This document shows, piece after piece, positions 21,531 to 29,790 of a stretch of DNA of 64,000 bases. Numbering within the stretch: the stretch's first letter is position 1; the number at the start of each line of letters is the position of its first letter. The translations under genes and the position numbers were made by a program. Below the pieces are notes generated by a model. It was not told the origin of the DNA, did not search any database, and was given only the letters and a program-made list of their open reading frames with translations. The stretch lies in contig NZ_CP098740.1 of NCBI RefSeq assembly GCF_026167665.1, positions 744,001 to 808,000 on the forward strand, given 5' to 3'. This DNA is from Streptomyces drozdowiczii. Its GTDB lineage: Bacteria; Actinomycetota; Actinomycetes; Streptomycetales; Streptomycetaceae.

Positions 21531-23285
21531 TTACGCCGGGCTGGAGCCCCCCGGCTTGTCGCCGTCGTGGCGTTCCGTGGTGATCTGGCTGCCGCCCGGG
21601 CCGATGCGGATCTCGAAGTCGCCGTCGTACTTGGCGTGGCCCTCGATGACCGCCGACTCCACGGCCTCCACGCCGAACTCGCGGCGCACGATGAGGGGGT
21701 CCTGGCGCAGGTCGCGCATCAGAGCCACGCACATGCAGATCATGACGATGGTGAAGGGCGCCGCGACCAGGATGGTCAGGTTCTGGAGGCCCGCCAGGGC
21801 GTCCCCCTTGCCGTTGCCGATGAGGAGCATGATCGCGGCGACCGCGCCGGTGACGACGCCCCAGAAGATGACGACCCACTTGGCGGGTTCGAGGATGCCC
21901 TTCTGGGACAGGGTGCCCATCACGATGGACGCGGCGTCGGCGCCGGATACGAAGAAGATGCCGACGAGCACCATCACCAGGATGCTCATCAGCGTGGCGA
22001 CGGGGAACTGCTGGAGCACGCCGAAGAGCTGCGCCTCCTGCGTGTCGGCGCCGCCCAGCTTGCCGCCCTCCTGGAGCTTGATCGCGGTGCCGCCGAAGAT
22101 GGCGAACCAGATCAGGCTGACCGTGCTGGGCACCAGGATGACGCCGCCGATGAACTGGCGGATGGTGCGGCCCTTGCTGATGCGGGCGATGAACATGCCG
22201 ACGAAGGGCGTCCAGGAGATCCACCAGGCCCAGTAGAAGACGGTCCAGCTGCCGAGCCAGTCGGCGACCTCGCCCTCACCGGTGGCCTCGGTTCGGCCCG
22301 CGAGTTGCGGGAGGTCGCCGAAGTAGGAGGCGATCGAGGTGGGGATGAGGTCGAGCACGATGATCGTGGGGCCCGCGATGAACACGAACACGGCCAGGAT
22401 CAGGGCGAGCACCATGTTGATGTTGGACAGCCACTGGATGCCCTTCTCCACCCCGGAGACCGCCGAGGCGATGAACGCGACGGTCAGCACGGCGATGATC
22501 AGGACGAGCAGACCGGTGCCGGTCTTCTCCTTCCAGTTCAGCTCGTGGAAGCCGCTGCCGATCTGAAGGGCGCCGAGGCCCAGCGAGGCGGCCGAGCCGA
22601 AGAGGGTCGCGAAGATGGCCAGGATGTCGATGAACCGGCCGAGGCCGCCGTGGGCGTGCCGGGGCCCGATCAGCGGCTCGAAGACCGCGCTGATGGTCTG
22701 CCGCCTGCGCCGCCGGAACGTGCTGTACGCGATGCCGAGGCCGACCACCGCGTAGATCGCCCACGGGTGCAGCGTCCAGTGGAACAGGGTGGTGGCCATC
22801 GCCGTCTGCATCGCCTCCGCCGCGTCGGCGGGGCGGGTGCCGGGCGGCGGGTCGGTGAAGTGGGCGAGCGGCTCGCTGACCCCGTAGAACATCAGACCGA
22901 TGCCCATGCCGGCGCTGAACATCATCGCGACCCAGGAGACCGTGCGGAACTCCGGTTCCTCGTCCTCATGGCCGAGCGTGATGTTTCCGTACCGGCTGAT
23001 GGCGAGCCACAGAGCGAAGACCACGAACCCGGACGCGGCCAGCATGAACGCCCAACCGCCGTTGTGGATGAGCCCGTTGAGGGCCTTGTCGGAGACATCC
23101 TCCAGCGAGTCGGTGGCGGTGGCCCCCCAGATGACGAAGGCCAGGGTGAGGCAGGCCGTAACGCCGAACACCACCCGGTCGGTGACGGGGCGCCGGCCGT
23201 GGCCCGGTTCTCCGGAGAGGTCGGCCGTCACCGACACATCCCCTCTGCCGCCCGTTCTCTGATCGTCCTGCGACACGAATGGCAC
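21531..23285 (-). CDS. BCCT family betaine/choline/carnitine transporter
   Basis: 584 residues with 12 hydrophobic segments. BCCT hallmarks: MMFSAGMGIGLMFYGVSEPL near residue 125 (the Gly-rich stretch of the substrate/Na site) and the signature WTVFYWAWWISWTPFVGMFIARIS near 355, the Trp-rich trimethylammonium cage. The C-terminal cytoplasmic tail after about 520 is charged (RDLRQDPLIVRREFG), as in osmosensing members such as BetP. Role: sodium- or proton-coupled uptake of compatible solutes at the plasma membrane. No betaine-synthesis gene is adjacent; the GMC oxidoreductase at 45-47 kb is too distant for an operon. Confidence 0.94.
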   Translation of the reverse strand: MPFVSQDDQRTGGRGDVSVTADLSGEPGHGRRPVTDRVVFGVTACLTLAFVIWGATATDSLEDVSDKALNGLIHNGGWAFMLAASGFVVFALWLAISRYGNITLGHEDEEPEFRTVSWVAMMFSAGMGIGLMFYGVSEPLAHFTDPPPGTRPADAAEAMQTAMATTLFHWTLHPWAIYAVVGLGIAYSTFRRRRRQTISAVFEPLIGPRHAHGGLGRFIDILAIFATLFGSAASLGLGALQIGSGFHELNWKEKTGTGLLVLIIAVLTVAFIASAVSGVEKGIQWLSNINMVLALILAVFVFIAGPTIIVLDLIPTSIASYFGDLPQLAGRTEATGEGEVADWLGSWTVFYWAWWISWTPFVGMFIARISKGRTIRQFIGGVILVPSTVSLIWFAIFGGTAIKLQEGGKLGGADTQEAQLFGVLQQFPVATLMSILVMVLVGIFFVSGADAASIVMGTLSQKGILEPAKWVVIFWGVVTGAVAAIMLLIGNGKGDALAGLQNLTILVAAPFTIVMICMCVALMRDLRQDPLIVRREFGVEAVESAVIEGHAKYDGDFEIRIGPGGSQITTERHDGDKPGGSSPA

Positions 23286-23350
23286 CTTTCACGGAAGCCG
23301 ACAAATAGCTCTCCGTAGGCAGTACCACACCCAAAGCACATCTTTCGGGA

Positions 23351-24676
23351 TCAACAAGCGGTATCGGGTTGACCGTTTGTGAGGTGATATGCGGCCCGCC
23401 CGTCCAACAGGAGCGGGATCAGCTTCCGGGCGGGCTGCCGCAGGGGTACGTAGACCCCGTCGCCGACGGGCCGGGAGGTGACGGCGTGCAGCGCGAGTTC
23501 GTCCCGGACGCCCGCGAACTGCTCCGCCGTGAGGCGGTAGCCGCACGGCGGGTCGGTGAGGATGTCGTCCGGCGCAGCGGGCTCGTCGTCCGAGCCCCCG
23601 AGGAACACGGGCCCGCGGTCCTCGGCCCCGGCCGCGCGGGAGGCGGCCGTGGCGGCGGCGATGCCCGCCCGCCGCTCGTCCGCGTACCGGAAGAGCGCCC
23701 TGAGGACGACGAGTTGGGAGGTCACGCGGCGGCGGGCATTGAGGGCGGGGTCGGCGCGCTCCTCGGCGGAGAGCGCGTCCGTACGGGATTCGGCCAGCAG
23801 TCCGACCGCGTGGGTGAGGCCGGCGATGTTGCGCAGGATGCGCTCCTGGCCGTCGCCGGCCGTCCGCTTGACCGGGCGGCCGGTGGCCGGATCGGTCCAC
23901 ACGCCGTACAGACCGGCACCGAAGCCGGCCTTCTCGGCGGCGGGCCGCACCCGGTCCAGGGCCAGCGCCCGCGCCTCGTCGTGCAGCCGTGGGTCGGTGT
24001 TGGGGTTGCGGGGCCACAGGACGAGCAGGTCCTTGTCGTAGTACGGCGCGGTCGCGGCGTACTCGTGCAAGTCCGCGACCACATCGGGCTCGTGGTCGCG
24101 GAGTACGGCGGCGAGGGCACGGGCCTCGGGGCTGCGCAGGGCGAGGTGGTCGCGGTTGACGTCCACGCCGTCGGCGTTGGTACGGGTGCCCGCGGCCAGG
24201 CCGTCGGGGTTGGCGGTGGGCACCACCAGGATCTCGGTCCGGGCGAGCAGGGCGCGGGTGCGGGCGTCGGCGGCGTAGGCCAGGTCCCGGACCGTGCTCA
24301 GGCACGCCTCCCGCGCGGCGGGTTCGTCGCCGTGCTGGCCGCAGACCAGGAGCACGGTGAGCGCGTCGGGGTCGGTGCTGCCGATCCGGACGAGGCGCAG
24401 GGGGCGGCCCCGGGCCGTGGTGCCGATCCGCCGCACGAAGACGTGGTCGCCGCGCCGGGCGAGGGCCGCGAGCAGGGACGCCTCCTCGGACTGCCGGGTC
24501 CATCGGGCTCCGCCGGAGAGCTCGAAGCCGGTGCGGGGCGCGGTGGTGCGGGCGGCGTCCGAGGGGACGCCGAGCAGGGGGACGGTGAGCGCGGCGGTGG
24601 CGACCGCCAGGGCGAGATCGCGTGCACGGCCGCGCCGGGGCAGCCGCCGTCCCCCGGCCGTCGGCGCGATCGGCAT
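23351..24676 (-). CDS. secreted M14 family zinc carboxypeptidase
   Basis: 441 residues. N-terminus RRLPRRGRARDLALAVATAALTV is a basic region followed by a hydrophobic core, so it is a probable signal peptide. Zinc ligands: His115 and Glu118 in GQHGDEPA, His204 in DLHEY. Substrate Arg in DVNRDH (about 175). A likely catalytic Glu is in LLAESRTD. It trims peptides or peptidoglycan-like substrates outside the cell. The transposon at 24782 sits about 105 bp upstream of its start, so part of its native promoter region may have been displaced. Confidence 0.88.
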   Translation of the reverse strand: MPIAPTAGGRRLPRRGRARDLALAVATAALTVPLLGVPSDAARTTAPRTGFELSGGARWTRQSEEASLLAALARRGDHVFVRRIGTTARGRPLRLVRIGSTDPDALTVLLVCGQHGDEPAAREACLSTVRDLAYAADARTRALLARTEILVVPTANPDGLAAGTRTNADGVDVNRDHLALRSPEARALAAVLRDHEPDVVADLHEYAATAPYYDKDLLVLWPRNPNTDPRLHDEARALALDRVRPAAEKAGFGAGLYGVWTDPATGRPVKRTAGDGQERILRNIAGLTHAVGLLAESRTDALSAEERADPALNARRRVTSQLVVLRALFRYADERRAGIAAATAASRAAGAEDRGPVFLGGSDDEPAAPDDILTDPPCGYRLTAEQFAGVRDELALHAVTSRPVGDGVYVPLRQPARKLIPLLLDGRAAYHLTNGQPDTAC

Positions 24677-24781
24677 GGGCGGAAGGTACTGCGGCGCCGT
24701 TCGGGGCGATAGCCCCGTGCACGGGCGATTTCCGGAAACGGGCAGGCGGCCCGGGCCGGTTGGGCCCCGGGACAGCCCTTA

Positions 24782-24813
24782 GTGGTCAGCTCCGGAAGTC
24801 TTTCGGGGGTTGA
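24782..24813 (+). repeat. left terminal inverted repeat of the transposon
   Basis: Starts GTGGTCAGCTCCGGAAGTC and ends TCGGGGGTTGA. Preceded by CCCTTA at 24776-24781; the TA at 24780-24781 is the presumed target duplication. Confidence 0.75.
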
Positions 24814-24825
24814 CTCCGGAGGAGC

Positions 24826-24850
24826 GCGTGTGGGTTCAGGACCTACACGC
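24826..24850 (-). terminator. hairpin after the transposon MerR gene
   Basis: 11-bp stem (with two G-U pairs) between 24826-24836 and 24840-24850 around a 3-nt loop. It lies 34 bp past the MerR stop on the minus strand and inside the left transposon end. Confidence 0.5.
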
Positions 24851-24883
24851 AGGGTCGCTGTGATCGGTTCCCCGGGGCGCTGA

Positions 24884-25240
24884 TCAGGTGGCCGGGGCTG
24901 CGGCGATGACGGTGTCGAGCATGGTCCGTGAAGCCTGCAGTTCGTTGATGGCGTGAGTGATGCGTTCACGCTCTTGCTGCAGTTCGGTGATGGTGTCGGA
25001 GCATATGGGGGTGAGGGTCGGTCCGTCGATGCTGACGCAGGGCAGGATCTTGGCGATGATCGTCGTGGACAGGCCGGAGGCCAGCAGGCTGCGGATGCTC
25101 CGGACGGTGTCGATGTCGACCTCGTTGTAGACGCGGTAGCCGCTGGGGAGCCGGGTCGGGTGGAGGAGGCCCTGTTCTTCGTAGTAGCGGAGCAGCCGTT
25201 CGCTGACGCCGGTTCGCCGGACCATCTCTCCGATGCGCAT
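24884..25240 (-). CDS. MerR family transcriptional regulator (transposon cargo)
   Basis: 118 residues. N-terminal winged helix-turn-helix: MRIGEMVRRTGVSERLLRYYEEQGLL (wing residues GYRVY), then a linking helix and a coiled-coil dimerisation helix (ITELQQERERITHAINEL). One Cys in the region after the HTH (LPCVS), so a multi-Cys metal site is not evident. It is divergently oriented from the MFS exporter, whose promoter has the palindrome and long spacer that MerR proteins act on. Likely a drug- or small-molecule-responsive activator of its neighbours. Confidence 0.9.
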   Translation of the reverse strand: MRIGEMVRRTGVSERLLRYYEEQGLLHPTRLPSGYRVYNEVDIDTVRSIRSLLASGLSTTIIAKILPCVSIDGPTLTPICSDTITELQQERERITHAINELQASRTMLDTVIAAAPAT

Positions 25241-25260
25241 GTGACCTGCACCTCACCGCG

Positions 25261-25292
25261 TTGACTCTCACATTGATGTGAGACTTTAGCGT
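25261..25292 (+). promoter_or_regulatory. MerR-type promoter/operator driving the MFS exporter
   Basis: A -35-like TTGACT (25261-25266), then the palindrome TCTCACAT-TG-ATGTGAGA (25266-25283) and a -10-like TTAGCG or TAGCGT starting at 25286/25287. This gives a 19-20-bp spacer, the overlong spacing that MerR proteins correct by twisting DNA. It sits between divergent MerR (start 25240) and MFS (start 25300) genes. Confidence 0.7.
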
Positions 25293-25299
25293 CGGCCGC

Positions 25300-26532
25300 A
25301 TGACGATGAACAGCGCGGTCACGATGACCGGTATCCCTCCCGCCCCGGCGCGGCGCCGCGCGGTACTGACTCTGCTGACGGCCTGCGTGTTCGTGGTGGG
25401 CACCGCGGAGTGGGTGATGGTCGGCCTGCTGCCGGAGCTGTCGACGGATCTGCACCGCCCGCTGCCGACCGTCGGGGTGCTGGTGACGGTGTACGCCCTG
25501 GTGGTCACGGTCGCCGGACCGCTGGTCACCCTGGGGATGCTGGGCATCGCCCGCCACCGCACGCTGCTGATCTTGCTGGGCGTGTTCGTCGCAGGCAACG
25601 CCGCCGCAGCTTTGGCCACCGGGTTCGGCGTCCTGGCGGCGGCGAGGATGCTGACTGCCCTGACGCACAGCACGGTCTTCGCGACGGCATTGGTGATCGC
25701 GGTGACTACCGTTCCAGCGGGGCACCGCGGGCGTGCCATCGCCATGGTGACGGCCGGCTGGAACCTCGCCACGGTCCTTGGCGCTCCGCTGGGTACCTGG
25801 ATCGGAGACCACTACGGCTGGCGGACCACCTTTGCCGGCATCGCCATCCTGGGCGCCGCCCTCCTCGTTGCTACCAGTGTGCTGGTCCGTCCGACAGCAC
25901 CTCGACCAGCCGGCCGACCCGGCGGCGAGGTCCGGGAGATCCTCAAGCCCAGAGTGGCCGCCGTGTTGGCGATCATCGTGGTCGCGCAGGCCGGCCTGTT
26001 CACCACCTACACCTACATCGCTCCGCTGCTGCGTGAGGTCAGCGGGTTCACCGCCTCCGCGGTCACGATGCTGCTCGCGCTCTTCGGCCTGGGCTCCGTA
26101 GTCGGCAACATCCTCGGCGGCCGCCTGGCCGACCGCGCCCCGAGGGCAGCGTTGTGCGCGCTGCTTGCCGCCCTCGCCGCTGTGCTGGCCGCATTCACGC
26201 TCACCAGCCAGAGCCGCTGGGCAGCCGGTGCCACCGTACTCATACTCGGCGTCATCGCCGCCGCCTTGATCCCGCTGCTGCAAGACCGCGCACTGGCGTC
26301 CGCCCCCGAGGCGCCCACCCTGGTCACGGCGATCAGCGCCTCCGCGTTCAACCTCGGGGTCGCAGCCGGATCCACCCTCGGCGGTCAAGCCGTCACCGCC
26401 GGCTCCTCACTCGGCGACCTGCCGTGGATCGGCGCGCTGGTGACGCTCGCGGCCGTCGGCCTCGCCGCCACTACTGCCGCCCGGCGGCGCTGCGGTCAGC
26501 CCCGCACCCCGACGACCTGCTCCGTCCAGTAA
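25300..26532 (+). CDS. MFS drug/sugar efflux transporter (DHA1, AraJ/YdhP-like; transposon cargo)
   Basis: 410 residues, 12 hydrophobic helices. TM1 carries VVGTAEWVMVGLLPELS, the motif common in AraJ/YdhP/PbuE-type DHA1 exporters. The loop 2-3 motif is degenerate (GIARHRTLL), and motif C-like GAPLGTWIGDHYGWR follows TM5. It exports a small hydrophobic compound across the plasma membrane. Next to a MerR activator and a hydrolase it forms a self-contained detox or resistance cassette. The substrate cannot be read from sequence. Confidence 0.9.
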   Translation: MTMNSAVTMTGIPPAPARRRAVLTLLTACVFVVGTAEWVMVGLLPELSTDLHRPLPTVGVLVTVYALVVTVAGPLVTLGMLGIARHRTLLILLGVFVAGNAAAALATGFGVLAAARMLTALTHSTVFATALVIAVTTVPAGHRGRAIAMVTAGWNLATVLGAPLGTWIGDHYGWRTTFAGIAILGAALLVATSVLVRPTAPRPAGRPGGEVREILKPRVAAVLAIIVVAQAGLFTTYTYIAPLLREVSGFTASAVTMLLALFGLGSVVGNILGGRLADRAPRAALCALLAALAAVLAAFTLTSQSRWAAGATVLILGVIAAALIPLLQDRALASAPEAPTLVTAISASAFNLGVAAGSTLGGQAVTAGSSLGDLPWIGALVTLAAVGLAATTAARRRCGQPRTPTTCSVQ

Positions 26533-26563
26533 CCCCCTGAGAACCCGAAGGAGAGACATCCAC

Positions 26564-27361
26564 ATGTCCTCGACTGCTCTGCCTTCTTCCTCCCTCGGCC
26601 GCATCGTGCGCGGCACCGGCCCGGGCCTGCTGCTCGCCCACGGCGCCGGCGGAGGCATCGACGCCAACTTCGGCCCCATCATGGCGAGCCTCGCCGCCCA
26701 CCACACCGTCGTGGGACCGGACTATCCCGGCACCGGCCGCACCCCCCGCGCCGAAGCCCCCCTCGCCCTGGACGCCCTGGCCGACGCCCTGGTAGCTGCC
26801 GCCGTCGAGGAGAACGTCGACACCTTCGCCATCGCCGGATACTCGCTCGGCAGCCCCGTCGCCATCCGTGCCGCCACCCGCCACCCCGACCGCGTCACCG
26901 GCCTCGTCCTGACCGCCGGCTTCACCCACCCCAATCCGCGGTTTCTGCTGGCCGCCCGGCTCTGGCGCGACCTGCTTCGCTCAGGCGACCTCGAACGGCT
27001 GGCCTCGTTCGTGTCCCTGATCGGCCTGAGCGCCCCCGCCTTGGACGCCATCGGTCAGGACGACCTCGACACCGCCTTGAAGGCCACCACGACCACGATC
27101 CCGCCCGGCACGCTCGAGCACCTGGACCTACTCATCGACCGGGTTGACGTCCGCGAAGACCTGGCTGCCATCAGGGTGCCAACCATGGTCATCTCCACCA
27201 CGCTCGACCAGCTGGTCACGCCCTTTCACCACCGGCAACTCGCCGACATGATCCCGGGCGCCGAGTACGCCGAACTCTCCACGGGACACCTGCCCTTCGT
27301 CGAACGCCCCGAGGAATGGTCCGCGCTCCTCCTCGACTTCCTCGGCAACGCTTCTGCCTGA
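26564..27361 (+). CDS. alpha/beta hydrolase (transposon cargo)
   Basis: 265 residues. Nucleophile elbow GYSLGS (about residue 95), acid residue in STTLDQLV (about 214), His in STGHLPFVERPEEW (about 242); the oxyanion-hole LLAHGAGGG is near residue 25. All catalytic triad members are present, so it should be an active esterase/hydrolase. It lies 31 bp after the MFS gene, same operon. It could inactivate an ester-containing compound that the exporter removes. Substrate unknown. Confidence 0.9.
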   Translation: MSSTALPSSSLGRIVRGTGPGLLLAHGAGGGIDANFGPIMASLAAHHTVVGPDYPGTGRTPRAEAPLALDALADALVAAAVEENVDTFAIAGYSLGSPVAIRAATRHPDRVTGLVLTAGFTHPNPRFLLAARLWRDLLRSGDLERLASFVSLIGLSAPALDAIGQDDLDTALKATTTTIPPGTLEHLDLLIDRVDVREDLAAIRVPTMVISTTLDQLVTPFHHRQLADMIPGAEYAELSTGHLPFVERPEEWSALLLDFLGNASA

Positions 27362-27398
27362 CGAGGGCCCCACAGCCTCCCCACGGGGACCGCGGCCG

Positions 27399-27439
27399 CC
27401 GGATGCTGCCCAGGCCAGAAGACGGCCAGCAGCATCCGG
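27399..27439 (+). terminator. hairpin after the hydrolase gene
   Basis: CCGGATGCTGC (27399-27409) and GCAGCATCCGG (27429-27439) are perfect 11-bp arms with a 19-nt loop. It closes the cargo operon before the transposase. Confidence 0.6.
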
Positions 27440-27493
27440 TACCGCCGCCAGAACGTTGCACGACACCTTTTGACGACAGGCCGTCTGTTCACC

Positions 27494-28660
27494 ATGCCCA
27501 TACGTTCCGCCGTGACGGTGTTGCCAACCGCTGCCGAACGCCACCGACTGAAGAAGATGGCCTATGGGCACAAGACCCCTCACCAGACCAGGCAGCGTGC
27601 CACCATAGTCCTCCTCGCAGCACGCGGCCGGGCAAACGCCAAGATCGCCGTCGACACCCGTCTGCATGTGGACACGGTGCGCACCTGGCGCGGACGCTTC
27701 GCACACGGCGGCGTACCGGCTCTGACCGACCGCAGACGTTCCGGGCGCCCAGCGCGGTTCACTCCCGTACAGGTCGCCGAGGCCAAAGCACTGGCCTGCC
27801 AGCTCCCGGCCGAGGGCGGGCTGCCGCTGTCGCGTTGGTCCTGCCCGGAGCTGGCCGCCGAGCTGACAGGGCGCGGGATCATCGACAGCATCTCGGCTTC
27901 TATTGTGCGCCGTTGGCTGCGCCAGGATGCACTCAAGCCCTGGCAGTATCGTTCCTGGATCTTCATCCGCGACCCCGTCTTCCGCACCAAGGCCCAACGG
28001 GTCCTTGACCTGTACGCCCGCACATTCGACGGAGTCGCGCTGAGCACGGACGAGTACGTCATCTCCAGTGACGAGAAGACCTCCGTGCAGGCACGCTGCC
28101 GCTGCCACCCGACCCTGGCCCCCGGCCAGGCCCGAGCGATGCGGGTCAACCACGAGTACGGCCGCGGTGGTGCTCTTGCCTACTTGGCCGCCTACGACGT
28201 CCGCCAGGCCCAGGTCTTCGGGCGCTGCGAGGCGACCACCGGCATCGTGCCGTTCATGAACCTCGTCGAACAGGTCATGAGCCGCGAGCCCTACGCCAGC
28301 GCGAAACGCGTCTTCTGGGTCGTCGACAACGGCTCCTCGCATCGCGGTCAGAAATCTATCGACCGCCTTGCCACCAGGTTCCCGAACACTGTCCTGGTGC
28401 ACACCCCGGTCCACGCCTCCTGGTTGAACCAAATAGAGATCTTCTTCTCCATCGTGCAACGCAAGGTCGTCCAGCCCAACGACTTCACCAACCTTGCCGA
28501 AGTCAGGGACCGGCTCCGAAGGTTCGAAGAGCGCTACAACGCCACGGCACAGCCGTTCCAGTGGAAGTTCACCACCTCCGACCTGGACGATCTGCTGGCC
28601 CGGCTCGACCGGCACACCGCCGATCTCCACGACCAATCCTCCGTGGCACCGACAACATGA
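27494..28660 (+). CDS. IS630 family transposase
   Basis: About 388 residues from ATG 27494 (TTG 27470 would add eight). N-terminal HTH_29-type helix-turn-helix domain (ANAKIAVDTRLHVDTVRTWRGR, GGVPALTDRRRSGRP). The DDE catalytic triad is visible in family context: first Asp in SSDEKTS, second Asp in FWVVDNGSSH, Glu in HASWLNQIEIFFSI. All three are present, so the enzyme should be active. The stop codon (28658-28660) touches the right terminal repeat, typical of a compact IS right end. Confidence 0.92.
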   Translation: MPIRSAVTVLPTAAERHRLKKMAYGHKTPHQTRQRATIVLLAARGRANAKIAVDTRLHVDTVRTWRGRFAHGGVPALTDRRRSGRPARFTPVQVAEAKALACQLPAEGGLPLSRWSCPELAAELTGRGIIDSISASIVRRWLRQDALKPWQYRSWIFIRDPVFRTKAQRVLDLYARTFDGVALSTDEYVISSDEKTSVQARCRCHPTLAPGQARAMRVNHEYGRGGALAYLAAYDVRQAQVFGRCEATTGIVPFMNLVEQVMSREPYASAKRVFWVVDNGSSHRGQKSIDRLATRFPNTVLVHTPVHASWLNQIEIFFSIVQRKVVQPNDFTNLAEVRDRLRRFEERYNATAQPFQWKFTTSDLDDLLARLDRHTADLHDQSSVAPTT

Positions 28661-28692
28661 TCCACCCCCGAAGGACTTTCGGAGCCGACCAC
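28661..28692 (-). repeat. right terminal inverted repeat of the transposon
   Basis: Reads on the minus strand from 28692: GTGGTCGGCTCCGAAAGTC, ending TCGGGGGTGGA; 28 of 32 positions match the left end. It is followed by T and then TA (28694-28695), the presumed target duplicate; TTAGGC continues outside. Confidence 0.75.
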
Positions 28693-28749
28693 TTAGGCTG
28701 GCGGGGCCGGCCGACCGGCCGGACCCGATGTACGACTGAGGAGCGCCCC

Positions 28750-29790
28750 TTGCCCGGTCCGTCCCCCGATGCCCCGCTCCCCGCACGTCCCACGCTGGAA
28801 GCGGTGGCGGCCCGTGCCGGAGTCTCGCGGGCGACGGCGTCCCGGGTGGTGAACGGGGGCGCGGGCGTCCGGCAGCCGCTCGTGGACCAGGTACGCAAGG
28901 CGGTCGAGGAGCTGGGCTACGTCCCGAACCACGCGGCGCGCACCCTGGTGACCCGGCGCAACGGGGCGGTGGCCGTGATCATCGACGAGCCCGAGGCGCG
29001 GATCTTCTCCGACCCGTTCTTCTCCCAGCACATCCGGGGCATCAGCCGTGAACTGAACGCGCACGACGCCCAGTTGGTGCTGCTCCTGGTGGAGGGCCGG
29101 GGCGACTTCGAGCGGGTCAGCCGCTATCTGGGCGGCGGCCATGTGGACGGGGTGCTGGCCTTCTCGCTGCACACCGACGACGAACTCCCGGCCGCCATAC
29201 GGCGTTTCCGCGTCCCGGTGGTGTACGGCGGCAGGCCCGGGCGGCCGGGCGCGCCGACCGACGCGGTGCCTTTCGTGGACTGCGACAACCGGGGCGGCGC
29301 GCGGGAGGCCGTACGGCATCTGGCCGGGCTCGGCCGCCGGAACATCGCGCACATCGCGGGCCCCCGCGACCAGACTTCGGCGCTGGACCGGATCGACGGC
29401 TACACGGACGTCCTGCCGGACGCCGATCCGGCGCTGCTCATCGACGGCGACTTCACGGTGGAGGGCGGCGCCCGGGCGATGGCCGAGCTGCTGGAGCGGC
29501 GGCCGGACGTGGACGCGGTGTTCGTGGCGAACGACCTGATGGCGTCGGGCGCGCTGCGGGTGCTGCGGGAGCGGGGGCGGCGGGTGCCGCAGGACGTGGC
29601 GCTGGTCGGCTTCGACGACATGGAGTCGGTCGCCGAGGCCACGGACCCGCCGTTGACGACGATACGTCAGGACGTGGTGGGCATGGGCCGGTTGATGGTC
29701 CGGCTGCTGATGGAACGGCTGGAGGACGGGGGCGCCGGACCGGAGTCGGTGATCACGCCGACGCGGCTGGTCCGCCGCGCCTCGGCCTGA
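28750..29790 (+). CDS. LacI family transcriptional regulator
   Basis: 346 residues from TTG 28750; GAGGAG lies 6 bp upstream, which fixes this start over earlier in-frame codons. Helix-turn-helix at about residues 15-40 (TLEAVAARAGVSRATASRVVNG), hinge ELGYVPNHAAR, then a periplasmic-binding-like effector domain (GVLAFSLH, GFDDMESVAEATDPPLTTIRQ). It would bind a sugar or nucleoside. The neighbouring M14 gene lies across the transposon, so a former regulatory link between them was interrupted. No transport operon is adjacent. Its 3' end overlaps the convergent MpaB-like gene by 38 bp. Confidence 0.9.
   Translation: MPGPSPDAPLPARPTLEAVAARAGVSRATASRVVNGGAGVRQPLVDQVRKAVEELGYVPNHAARTLVTRRNGAVAVIIDEPEARIFSDPFFSQHIRGISRELNAHDAQLVLLLVEGRGDFERVSRYLGGGHVDGVLAFSLHTDDELPAAIRRFRVPVVYGGRPGRPGAPTDAVPFVDCDNRGGAREAVRHLAGLGRRNIAHIAGPRDQTSALDRIDGYTDVLPDADPALLIDGDFTVEGGARAMAELLERRPDVDAVFVANDLMASGALRVLRERGRRVPQDVALVGFDDMESVAEATDPPLTTIRQDVVGMGRLMVRLLMERLEDGGAGPESVITPTRLVRRASA

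Larger units (their letters stand above)
24782..28693. mobile_element. IS630-type transposon carrying MerR-MFS-hydrolase cargo
   Basis: Bounded by 32-bp imperfect inverted repeats (24782-24813 and 28661-28692, 28 of 32 matches), with TA (part of TTA) directly flanking on the left and right, as expected for IS630-family insertion at TA. About 3.9 kb, far longer than a plain IS630 element (about 1.1-1.2 kb). The transposase lies at the right end with its stop abutting the right repeat. The left repeat is 2.7 kb upstream of the transposase, so MerR, MFS exporter and hydrolase genes are inside. No inner copy of the left end is seen just before the transposase. Confidence 0.75.

Noticed and set aside
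24826..24850. A second transposon end next to the left repeat
   Set aside because: It is an internal hairpin (11-bp stem) and does not match the terminal repeat sequence.
27365..27493. An inner left end of a minimal IS630 just before the transposase
   Set aside because: No match to the GTGGTC-GGCTCCG end was found there; only the hairpin at 27399-27439.
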